Part shown: in pieces, positions 1-5,393 of the stretch
How the letters are laid out: every line of letters starts with the position of its first letter
Numbering within the stretch: position 1 is the first letter of the stretch
Assembly (NCBI GenBank): GCA_022600395.1
Contig: JAHZKM010000069.1
Location: 1-5,393, forward strand
Source: Pseudomonadota bacterium
Lineage (GTDB): Bacteria > Pseudomonadota > Gammaproteobacteria > PS1 > Pseudothioglobaceae
DNA length: 5,393 nucleotides
Reading direction: 5' to 3'
Program-made: the position numbers and the translations under genes
Notes under the pieces: model-generated
The model's input: only the letters and a program-made list of their open reading frames with translations
Databases searched by the model: none
Told to the model about the DNA's origin: nothing

Positions 1-100
1 GCCTTTTATGAGATTATGGAGATACTATCTTTGTTCATGCATTGGCGCATTTAAAGCTCAAAGAACAAATGTCATGCAAGTTGAATTGCAACATGCATAA
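1..100 (+). CDS. Cfa-family fatty-acyl-phospholipid methyltransferase, C-terminal tail (partial)
   Basis: Only the end of the gene is present. Reading from base 2 gives 32 codons and a TAA at 98-100, with no start inside the window. The visible tail reads ...MRLWRYYLCSCIGAFKAQ, then MQVEL. It lines up with the C-terminus of E. coli Cfa (KRMFTYYLNACAGAFRAR, then WQVVF): the YYL, C.GAF.A and QV positions match. Cfa-family enzymes use S-adenosylmethionine to methylate the double bond of unsaturated acyl chains in membrane phospholipids. In this gene neighbourhood the member is usually the UfaM-type paralogue, which makes methylated unsaturated or furan-fatty-acid precursors rather than cyclopropanes; that subtype is inferred from context. 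The stop overlaps the next gene by 8 nt. Family identification is good despite the short length; substrate and product are not determined here. Confidence 0.82.
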   Translation, partial: PFMRLWRYYLCSCIGAFKAQRTNVMQVELQHA

Positions 101-617
101 AAGAGCTGGCTATCTGTTAATTTTATTATCCGTTATCTCTTTCAACTCTCTATCTTCAGAAAAAATTCTTAAAGATTACCTTGGTGATTATTACCAGCTC
201 GGAACTGGAAAACTGTCTATTTTTTTTATCGATATCTATGACATAAGCTTATTTTCCCAAACAAAAGATTATTTAAAAGATAAGCCATTCGCCATCGTAA
301 TTAATTATTTAAGAGACCTCAAAAGTAATCAAATTGTTGATAGTTCTATCGATGAAATTACAAGAATGTCCAGCCCCTCTGGAGATGATCTTGAGAATTA
401 CAGATCTATCTTTACAAGTCTATTTCCTAATATATACAGTGGTGATCAATTGATCGGCATTAGAACAGCAAATAATGATGGTGTGTTTTTTCACAATAAA
501 AAACCGATTGGGAAAATAAATGATGAGAAATTAGTAGATAGTTTTTTTGATATTTGGCTCTCAGATGAAACTTCTAATCCCGAACTTAGGGAAAAATTAC
601 TAATGAGTTATGAGTAA
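93..617 (+). CDS. Secreted chalcone isomerase-like protein
   Basis: A 174-residue protein with an N-terminal signal peptide: basic MHKR, a hydrophobic core at about residues 5-17, and likely cleavage near SLSS/EK (19-24). The mature part matches the bacterial chalcone isomerase-like family (Chalcone_3 type). Matching positions are GTGKLSIFFIDIYDISLF at 37-54, INYLRDL at 70-76, FPNIYSGDQL at 111-120, GVFFHNKKPIG at 130-140 and FFDIWLS at 151-157, then a LREKLL tail. The length is typical of the family. An upstream ATG at 42 is open in the same frame, but it would place 17 non-signal residues ahead of the signal peptide and lie deep inside the Cfa reading frame. ATG 93 is therefore preferred, giving an 8-nt overlap with the Cfa stop. 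No good Shine-Dalgarno is visible, so translation is probably coupled. Plant homologues isomerise flavonoids or bind fatty acids; for this periplasmic group the ligand is unknown, and a lipid-related role is inferred from the operon. Confidence 0.85.
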   Translation: MHKRAGYLLILLSVISFNSLSSEKILKDYLGDYYQLGTGKLSIFFIDIYDISLFSQTKDYLKDKPFAIVINYLRDLKSNQIVDSSIDEITRMSSPSGDDLENYRSIFTSLFPNIYSGDQLIGIRTANNDGVFFHNKKPIGKINDEKLVDSFFDIWLSDETSNPELREKLLMSYE

Positions 618-1875
618 CCAGTCAGTTAATAAAACTAGTCTAATTAAGTATGCCCTTTTTGGTTTTACTATAGCCTTTGGAGGTCTTCCAATATATCTGC
701 ATTCGCCTGAATTCTATTCTAGTGAATTTCAAATTTCTATTACTCAAATTGGCTTCACTCTTTTGGTTTTAAGACTCATAGATGCCTTTCAAGATCCGCT
801 TATAGGGTATTTGAGTGATATGTATTCTAAATTTAGGTCATTAATCATTATTTTGGGTATTGTTATAATGAGTATTGGGTTTTTTATGCTTTTTAATCCA
901 ATAACTAGTCCCAATATTATTTGGTTTGGATCCTCAGTTTTTATTGCCTCCACCGGTTTTAGTATTGCGGCCATTAATTATCAAGCAGTTGGCGGATTGT
1001 GGAAGTCTTCATCCACTGATAAAACGACCATAACTTCTTGGAGAGAGGCATTCGCATTAATTGGCATACTAACTGCATCAGCCCTTCCAGCCCTTTTAGG
1101 AAGTCAAGAAAATGCTCAAGAAGCATTCAGAAACTTGGTATTTATCTTCATACCAATTATGATTATCACCAGTATTGTATTTTATAAAACAACCCAAAAT
1201 ATTCCTCTCGTTAAACCTAAACATAAATCTATCAAAACTCTGTTTAAAAATATCCAGAGATGGGATTATCAATTTTTAACTTTATTTTTTATAAATAATC
1301 TCGCAAGTTCAATACCTGCAGTGCTAGTGATTTTTTTTATCAATGACAGAATAGGCGCTGAGGGGATGACAGGATTATTTTTAATTCTTTATTTTTTAAG
1401 TGGCGCTCTATGTATGCCACTGTGGAATCAATTAGCTAAAAAATTGTCTAATTTCTATTCATGGTCTTTATCAATTCTTTTAGCCTCTATAACTTTCATA
1501 TGGGCAGGTTTTTTATCCCTAGGTGATATCAATGCTTATGCAATCGTTTGTGTTTTGTCAGGAATTGCTTTGGGGGCCGATCTATCTATTCCTCCATCAA
1601 TTCTTGCTGATAGAATTAAATCATCTAAAATTGAGGGGCTGACCTCAATCTATTTTTCTTCATTGACTTTCCTGTCTAAATTTGCATTGGCATTAGCGAC
1701 TGGAATTACTTTGCCACTTTTAGGTTTTTGGGGATATGAACCTGGTAATATTACTAATTATGAAGTAACAGAGTATCTAAGTTATACATATGCATTCATA
1801 CCTTCTGTTATTAAATTACTCGTTGGAATAACTTTATTCTCACTTGTAAAAAATCGAGTTGACTGGAGATATTAA
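610..1875 (+). CDS. MFS transporter, GPH-like (sugar:cation symporter type)
   Basis: A 421-residue inner-membrane protein with roughly twelve hydrophobic segments, for example about 12-31, 45-66, 77-97, 104-124, 147-164, 174-191, 222-245, 253-272, 284-304, 308-328, 349-372 and 395-413. The motif RLIDAFQDPLIGYLSD at 55-70 is the characteristic loop of the glycoside-pentoside-hexuronide (GPH) branch of the major facilitator superfamily. The second half carries the corresponding GADLSIPPSILAD segment (322-334). GPH transporters usually couple sugar uptake to a cation. In fatty-acid operons of this kind the transporter sits between lipid-modifying genes, so a lipid or lysolipid substrate is plausible but unproven. 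ATG 610 overlaps the preceding stop by 8 nt. The nearest purine tract (AGGGA, 588-592) is too far away to be an ideal ribosome binding site, which favours coupled translation. The gene abuts the DUF3833 gene with no gap. Confidence 0.88.
   Translation: MSNQSVNKTSLIKYALFGFTIAFGGLPIYLHSPEFYSSEFQISITQIGFTLLVLRLIDAFQDPLIGYLSDMYSKFRSLIIILGIVIMSIGFFMLFNPITSPNIIWFGSSVFIASTGFSIAAINYQAVGGLWKSSSTDKTTITSWREAFALIGILTASALPALLGSQENAQEAFRNLVFIFIPIMIITSIVFYKTTQNIPLVKPKHKSIKTLFKNIQRWDYQFLTLFFINNLASSIPAVLVIFFINDRIGAEGMTGLFLILYFLSGALCMPLWNQLAKKLSNFYSWSLSILLASITFIWAGFLSLGDINAYAIVCVLSGIALGADLSIPPSILADRIKSSKIEGLTSIYFSSLTFLSKFALALATGITLPLLGFWGYEPGNITNYEVTEYLSYTYAFIPSVIKLLVGITLFSLVKNRVDWRY
1865..1868 (+). promoter_or_regulatory. 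Ribosome binding site of the DUF3833 lipoprotein gene
   Basis: GGAG lies 7 nt before ATG 1876, inside the last codons of the MFS gene. It is the only clear Shine-Dalgarno among the + strand junctions of this operon. It supports 1876 as the start, which also places the lipobox at the right distance from the N-terminus. Confidence 0.6.
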
Positions 1876-2406
1876 ATGAAAATTGGAGTATTAATTATGT
1901 CTATCCTAGCTTTTCTAACGGGTTGCAACAGTATCAAGGGTGACCAATATCAAGAATTAAACCCAAAGTTTTCACTTGAACAGTTCTTCACTGGAAAGAT
2001 AAAGGCCTGGGGCATTATCCAAGATTACTCTCAAAATATTACTGCTCGCTTTGAAGCTGATATGGTGGGTACCTGGTCAGGGAATAAAGGAGTTTTAGAC
2101 GAGGTCTTTACTTATTATGACTCAGACAGAAAACAAGTTAGAAAATGGGAAATTACTAAGATTGATGATCTGAATTACACAGGTACTGCCGGTGATATTA
2201 TTGGAACAGCGACAGGAAAGAGCTTTGGTAATGCAATTAATTGGACTTATGAAATGGATGTGCCAGTGGATGACAAAAGCTATCGCCTGAAATTTGATGA
2301 TTGGATGTGGGCAATGGATAATGGTAATGTGGTTATCAACCGATCCTACCTTAAAAAATTTGGAATCACAGTTGCTGAAATAACCATTTTTATGCAAAAG
2401 CAGTAA
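1876..2406 (+). CDS. DUF3833 family lipoprotein
   Basis: A 176-residue protein starting with a lipoprotein signal: MKIG, a hydrophobic stretch at 4-14, and the lipobox LTGC with the lipidated Cys at residue 17. The residue after Cys is Asn rather than Asp, which suggests sorting to the outer membrane. The mature domain has the DUF3833 pattern: FFTGKIKAWGIIQD (37-50), MVGTWSG (63-69), LDEVFTYYD (74-82), YTGTAGDIIGTATGKSFGNA (101-120), WTYEMDVPVD (123-132), FDDWMWAMD (140-148) and VINRSYLKKFG (153-163). Length and motifs match an intact member. The start is set by GGAG at 1865-1868, and the gene begins directly after the MFS stop. The molecular function of DUF3833 is not known. Its repeated occurrence beside Cfa-like, SDR and photolyase genes suggests work on modified membrane lipids. 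The family call is firm; the role is inferred. Confidence 0.9.
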   Translation: MKIGVLIMSILAFLTGCNSIKGDQYQELNPKFSLEQFFTGKIKAWGIIQDYSQNITARFEADMVGTWSGNKGVLDEVFTYYDSDRKQVRKWEITKIDDLNYTGTAGDIIGTATGKSFGNAINWTYEMDVPVDDKSYRLKFDDWMWAMDNGNVVINRSYLKKFGITVAEITIFMQKQ

Positions 2407-3146
2407 TGAAGAATATCTGGATTATTGGTGCAACTGCCGGAATCGGTAGATCTCTTGCTGAATTATTTGCATCTCAGGGGCATAATCTGGCAATTTCAGG
2501 CCGTAATGAGAAAGGAATTGACGGGTTATTATCTTCACTTCCCAAGGCAGACCACATTAGCGCTCCAATGAATGTATGTAATGTTAATCAAATTCAAAAA
2601 GCCAGTAAAGCTATCTTTAATCATTGGAGCAAAATTGATCAAGTAATATTTCTTGCTGGAATATATCAACCTATGAAAATTGATGAATTAGATCTGGAGC
2701 TGGTTAAAGATATTATTGAAACGAATCTTATTGGGGCAATAAATTTAACGAATGTTATTCTCGATAATCTTATTTCGATGGGCAATGTTCAATTCTCTTT
2801 TTGTGCAAGTGTTGCGGGTTATAAGGGTCTGCCAAACTCACAACCCTATGGTGCCTCTAAAGCAGGCTTAATTAATTTTGTACAGTCATTAAATGTTGAG
2901 CATGGCAAAGAAGTTGACATTAGACTCATCAACCCAGGGTTTGTTAAAACACGTCTTACTGATAAAAACGATTTTGAGATGCCAATGATGATTTCAGCAG
3001 ATCAAGCCGCCATGTATATCGATAAGGGATTAAATTCCAAAAATTTTGAAGTGCACTTTCCTAAAAAGTTCAGTTTAATTCTTAAGCTATTGAATTTATT
3101 GCCAACAAAACTTTATAACAAAATCGCAAGGTCATTAATACAGTGA
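2406..3146 (+). CDS. Short-chain dehydrogenase/reductase (classical SDR)
   Basis: A 246-residue cytoplasmic Rossmann-fold oxidoreductase of normal classical-SDR length. The cofactor loop is GATAGIG (8-14), with SGR at 31-33; the Arg after strand 2 favours NADP(H). The LAG motif is at 83-85. The catalytic tetrad is complete: Asn107 (ETNLIG), Ser135 (CASVAG), Tyr148 and Lys152 (YGASK). It is followed by INPGFVKT (175-182), the usual PG turn. ATG 2406 shares one base with the DUF3833 stop (TAATG), so translation is probably coupled; no independent Shine-Dalgarno is seen. An SDR is a standard member of the photolyase/Cfa-like gene group, where a redox step on a modified acyl chain or a reactive aldehyde is conceivable, but the substrate cannot be read from the sequence. 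This is the last intact gene of the operon; only a fabF relic lies between its stop and the terminator. Confidence 0.92.
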   Translation: MKNIWIIGATAGIGRSLAELFASQGHNLAISGRNEKGIDGLLSSLPKADHISAPMNVCNVNQIQKASKAIFNHWSKIDQVIFLAGIYQPMKIDELDLELVKDIIETNLIGAINLTNVILDNLISMGNVQFSFCASVAGYKGLPNSQPYGASKAGLINFVQSLNVEHGKEVDIRLINPGFVKTRLTDKNDFEMPMMISADQAAMYIDKGLNSKNFEVHFPKKFSLILKLLNLLPTKLYNKIARSLIQ

Positions 3147-3244
3147 TTTTTGAATATACTTACACTTGGTCAGATTTCGTTGGGAATATTAGTGTTGCTT
3201 TTCTCGCTGGAATAGCTAGCTTAGGTATGATTGAAAACAGTTAA
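3143..3244 (+). other. 33-codon GTG-start ORF bridging the operon end and the fabF relic
   Basis: GTG 3143 overlaps the SDR stop in the form GTGA, a common coupling arrangement. The frame is open for 33 codons to TAA at 3242. The first half reads IFEYTYTWSDFVGNISVAF and loosely resembles the start of a small membrane protein. The second half ([12 protein letters not shown]) matches FabF (GSGIGGLGLIEEN). It is best read as a chimera: a truncated gene start, or chance sequence, joined to decayed fabF. It is unlikely to encode a useful protein. Confidence 0.25.
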
Positions 3245-3599
3245 ACTCTATCGAGAAAAAAGTGCTAAACGTATCTCTCCTTTCTTTTTACCCTCTTCAA
3301 TCATAAATATGATTCTGATTAAATATGGCCTTAAAGGGTCTAATTTTCCCATTGTGACTGCTTGCACAACTGGTACTCATAATATTGGCGATGCTTCACG
3401 TTTAATCGAATATGGCGATGCTGATGTAATGGTTGCTGGTGTTGTTGTGCTTGAAGAATACGAACATGCCAAGGCACGTGGTGCCAAAATTTATGCAGAG
3501 GTATCGCGCTATCGTATGAGTGGTGATGCCTATCACATGACACTTCCCTCAAAAGGTGGAGAAGGTGCGGCGCGCTGCATGAAAAATACCCAACTATAA
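3185..3599 (+). pseudogene. fabF: Decayed fragment of 3-oxoacyl-ACP synthase II (fabF relic)
   Basis: Homology to FabF (beta-ketoacyl-ACP synthase II, fatty-acid chain elongation) begins near 3185 in the frame of the GTG ORF ([17 protein letters not shown]). It then shifts frame around 3236-3245, with 37 nt where the E. coli protein would need 39. From there it runs open to a TAA at 3597. Recognisable blocks are [35 protein letters not shown] with the active-site Cys codon at 3363-3365, [32 protein letters not shown] and [24 protein letters not shown]. Four residues are missing after INMI (near 3314). About 48 residues are missing between MVAG and VVVLEEYEH (near 3440), including the segment before the GDGAG loop. 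The N-terminal roughly 100 residues and everything after ARCMKN, including both catalytic His motifs, are absent. It cannot be a working synthase. The 122-codon TTG-start frame from 3231 should not be annotated as an intact protein. Confidence 0.9.
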
Positions 3600-3614
3600 G
3601 TTGGGCATTTTTTT
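3589..3614. terminator. Bidirectional intrinsic terminator
   Basis: A perfect 7-bp stem, CCCAACT (3589-3595) with AGTTGGG (3599-3605), closes on a 3-nt ATA loop. On the + strand it is followed by CA and seven Ts (3608-3614). On the - strand the complementary side gives TATTTTT, because GAAAAATA lies just before the stem. It can therefore end the + strand fatty-acid operon and the - strand prlC/small-membrane-protein transcript. The last codons and stop of the fabF relic lie inside the stem, so those codons are not true FabF sequence. Confidence 0.85.
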
Positions 3615-3635
3615 ACTAGCTATCTCTACTCAGAT

Positions 3636-3851
3636 CTACTGATCTAATGTAAGGTCTACACCTTTAATCTGATCTGCATCAGCAATCAAACCTTTAAAAA
3701 ATTCAAAAACGATCATGGCGCCATTTTGAATACTGTTTAGTGCCGCTTCCTTATTAACCACTAACGCCCAGCTTTCTGGTGTGGAGATAAACTGAATAGC
3801 GCCGCCAATTAAGGCCAAAATAATAATAACACTTAAGATAAATTTAATCAT
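3636..3851 (-). CDS. Small single-pass membrane protein of unknown function
   Basis: A 71-residue protein with one hydrophobic segment at about residues 4-24 (IKFILSVIIILALIGGAIQF) next to a single N-terminal Lys. A soluble tail of about 45 residues follows and ends GVDLTLDQ. It could be a membrane-anchored periplasmic protein or carry an uncleaved signal. I do not recognise the family. It is probably real rather than chance: a strong Shine-Dalgarno (AGGAAAGG, 3855-3862) sits at correct spacing, it follows the oligopeptidase A gene on the same strand with a gap of only 34 nt, and a terminator lies just past its stop. Co-transcription with the oligopeptidase gene is likely. No function should be assigned. 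Confidence 0.68.
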   Translation of the reverse strand: MIKFILSVIIILALIGGAIQFISTPESWALVVNKEAALNSIQNGAMIVFEFFKGLIADADQIKGVDLTLDQ

Positions 3852-3854
3852 AAT

Positions 3855-3862
3855 CCTTTCCT
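3855..3862 (-). promoter_or_regulatory. Ribosome binding site of the small membrane protein gene
   Basis: Read on the - strand, AGGAAAGG lies just ahead of ATG 3851, with AGGA ending 7 nt before the start codon. It is the strongest Shine-Dalgarno match noticed in the window and supports both the reality and the start of the 71-codon gene. Confidence 0.7.
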
Positions 3863-3885
3863 AATAAAATAAAAAAACATTGTAC

Positions 3886-5393
3886 CTAATTCACAATGCC
3901 GTTGGCTTGTAACAAAGCACTAATCTTTGGCTTGCTACCTCTAAAAGCCTCATAACTCGCCATAAAATCCTGAGAGCCGCCCGTTTCCAGAATATTATGC
4001 AAGAAATCAAGAGATGCTTGGGAACCAATACCGCCGTTTTCTTGTACATAATAATAAGCATCAGCTGCAAGAACTTCTGCCCATTTATAGCTAAAATAAC
4101 CAGCTGCATACCCCCCTGCAAAAACATGCCCAAATGTATTTAAGAACCGATTTTCATTAAAACTTGGCATCAGAGCCGTATTTTTTCGAACCTCAGCCAA
4201 TACTTTATACGTATCAACCTCGCCCAGATGTGTTTTTAAATCCCATAAAGAAAACTCACACTGACGCAACATCCCCATAGCAGACTGAAAATTTTTAGAA
4301 GCAATTAGCTTTTCATATAATGCGTCCGGCAACGACTTCTTGCTGTCAATATGCTCTGACATTTGCTCGATCACTGCTCGCTCATAGCAAAAAAATTCCA
4401 TATATTGACTAGGCAGCTCTACCCCGTCCCATGGAACGCCTGATATGCCAGCTGCGCAAGCATACTTAACCTTAGTTAATACATGGTGCAACGCATGGCC
4501 AAATTCATGAAAAATAGTCACAATTTCATCAAATTCAAACAATGCTGGCTTACCTTGACTAGGTGAATTAAGATTGCACACAACAAAGGCAATTGGCAGC
4601 TCATTACCTATTAATGGCTGATAATCTGCCATCCAAGCGCCTCCCCTTTTATCTTTTCGTGCATACAAATCAAGATAAATTTTGCCAATTAACGCCCCTT
4701 TTGCGCTAATCTCTAAAACACTTGCATCAGTATGATAAGTCGCTTCATTGATTTTCTTTATCTTGACTTTGTAAAGCTTTTCAATGGTTGAAAATAAACC
4801 CTCTAATACTTTGTATTCTGGAAAGTATGGAGCCAAGTCTGATTTTTTAAAACCAAATTTTTGCTCTTTTAATTGCTCACTATAGAAGCCCAAATCCCAA
4901 GGTTTAAGCGCTATGCCAGAAAACTTAGATAATTCATTTAACTCTGTCTGCGCTTGCTGTTTTGATTTATCGACCAAATCCACTAAAAAATCCAATATCT
5001 GATCAACACTCTCGACCATCTTAGATTCAATAGACAGCTGTGCATAATTTTCAAACCCTAAGATATTTGCCATTTCTTGTCTTAAAGCTAATATTTCATC
5101 CATGATAGATTTATTATCATAGTCTAAAGAGGTAAGGCCGATTTCTGAAGCGCGCGAGACATAAGCCCGGTAAAGCTCCTCTCTTAGATCCCTATTATCA
5201 AGATAGCTCATTGCATCCATATAAACAGGCATTTGCAAGCTAAGCTTATAACCTTCGTCTGTTTTAATTTTGGCCAACTCAGTTTCGCTATAGCCTTTTA
5301 ATTCTTCTAATTTAACAATCTTTGTCCATTCATTAGTCGCTTTAAGAGTGTTTTTTGAAAACTGATTGCTCAATAAACTTAAGCGCGACTTAA
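3886..5393 (-). CDS. prlC: Oligopeptidase A (M3 family zinc metallopeptidase), N-terminus outside window
   Basis: A cytoplasmic thimet-type peptidase that degrades short peptides, including cleaved signal peptides. 501 residues are visible and the frame is still open at the right edge. A TTG at 5373 is internal: the six codons before it read KSRLSL, continuing into LSNQFS, and match E. coli OpdA ATRLSELGNQYS. About 180 N-terminal residues, judged against the 680-residue E. coli protein, are therefore missing only because the window ends. The zinc site HEFGH is encoded at 4495-4509, and the third ligand is the Glu of GVELPSQ 26 residues later. Other conserved blocks are LALRQEMANILGFENYA, YLDLYARKDKRGGAW, GISGVPWD and HVFAGGYAAGYFSYKWAE, the last carrying the substrate-binding Tyr residues. 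No lesion is seen, and the C-terminus matches family length (stop TAG 3886). Identification as the OpdA/PrlC branch is firm. Confidence 0.95.
   Translation of the reverse strand, partial: KSRLSLLSNQFSKNTLKATNEWTKIVKLEELKGYSETELAKIKTDEGYKLSLQMPVYMDAMSYLDNRDLREELYRAYVSRASEIGLTSLDYDNKSIMDEILALRQEMANILGFENYAQLSIESKMVESVDQILDFLVDLVDKSKQQAQTELNELSKFSGIALKPWDLGFYSEQLKEQKFGFKKSDLAPYFPEYKVLEGLFSTIEKLYKVKIKKINEATYHTDASVLEISAKGALIGKIYLDLYARKDKRGGAWMADYQPLIGNELPIAFVVCNLNSPSQGKPALFEFDEIVTIFHEFGHALHHVLTKVKYACAAGISGVPWDGVELPSQYMEFFCYERAVIEQMSEHIDSKKSLPDALYEKLIASKNFQSAMGMLRQCEFSLWDLKTHLGEVDTYKVLAEVRKNTALMPSFNENRFLNTFGHVFAGGYAAGYFSYKWAEVLAADAYYYVQENGGIGSQASLDFLHNILETGGSQDFMASYEAFRGSKPKISALLQANGIVN

Noticed and set aside
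42..92. Upstream in-frame ATGs (42, 69) as the start of the chalcone isomerase-like gene
   Set aside because: They would put extra residues ahead of a well-formed signal peptide and overlap the Cfa-like frame more deeply, with no better ribosome binding site.
2122..2397. 91-codon - strand ORF opposite the DUF3833 gene, and similar antisense ORFs at 789-974, 3340-3552 and 3891-4133
   Set aside because: They lie within genes or the relic whose identity is clear in another frame, and show no recognisable domains.
1..3146. Base composition as proof that the operon was horizontally acquired
   Set aside because: Sample counts show the MFS gene is very AT-rich (about 23-25% GC in two 60-base lines), but DUF3833 and SDR lines reach 42-47%, similar to prlC and the relic. 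The low value probably reflects a membrane protein's codon content.
3231..3599. 122-codon TTG-start ORF as a functional FabF-like protein
   Set aside because: It lacks the N-terminal region, about 48 internal residues and the C-terminal half with the catalytic His motifs. Its upstream homology is in another frame and its last codons lie in a terminator stem.
3632..3645. Small inverted repeat AGATC-TACT-GATCT as an operator or second terminator
   Set aside because: Only 5 bp per arm with no T-tract, overlapping the end of the small membrane protein gene; easily chance.
5371..5373. TTG as the start of oligopeptidase A
   Set aside because: The frame stays open to the window edge, and the upstream codons (KSRLSL) continue the family alignment; the true start is outside.
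1..5393. CRISPR array, tRNA/rRNA, insertion sequence ends, attachment sites
   Set aside because: No regularly spaced repeats, RNA-gene signatures, transposase fragments or terminal inverted repeats were seen on either strand.

Overview
The window looks like chromosomal DNA of an AT-rich marine-type gammaproteobacterium. The clearest taxonomic hints are an oligopeptidase A (PrlC/OpdA) and a FabF relic, both of which resemble gammaproteobacterial versions. A sulfur-oxidiser (SUP05/Thioglobus-like) or related low-GC lineage is a guess that the sequence alone cannot settle.

Left part (1-3146, + strand): the downstream half of a tightly packed operon. It starts with the last 32 codons of a cyclopropane-fatty-acyl-phospholipid-synthase (Cfa)-family methyltransferase. 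Then come a secreted chalcone isomerase-like protein, a GPH-type MFS transporter, a DUF3833 lipoprotein and a classical SDR oxidoreductase. Every junction overlaps or abuts (8-nt overlap, 8-nt overlap, 0 nt, 1-nt overlap), so the genes are almost certainly co-transcribed and translationally coupled. This gene set is the one known from photolyase-associated, ChrR/sigma-E-type (singlet oxygen) regulons. In Rhodobacter the Cfa-like member (UfaM) helps make methylated trans-unsaturated and then furan fatty acids. The chalcone isomerase-like protein, DUF3833 and MFS members have no settled biochemical role and are the least understood part of the window.

Middle (3147-3635): no intact gene. It holds a decayed piece of fabF (3-oxoacyl-ACP synthase II). 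The N-terminal part and the C-terminal half are missing, there is a frameshift near 3236, and there are two internal in-frame deletions. The relic still carries the active-site Cys region. It begins almost at the SDR stop codon, so it marks the right-hand boundary of the fatty-acid operon and may record a past insertion or rearrangement. The relic ends in a strong bidirectional intrinsic terminator (3589-3614) that serves the convergent transcripts from both sides.

Right part (3636-5393, - strand): a small single-pass membrane protein of unknown function with a clear Shine-Dalgarno, preceded by the C-terminal 501 residues of the M3 zinc oligopeptidase A, whose N-terminus lies beyond the right edge.
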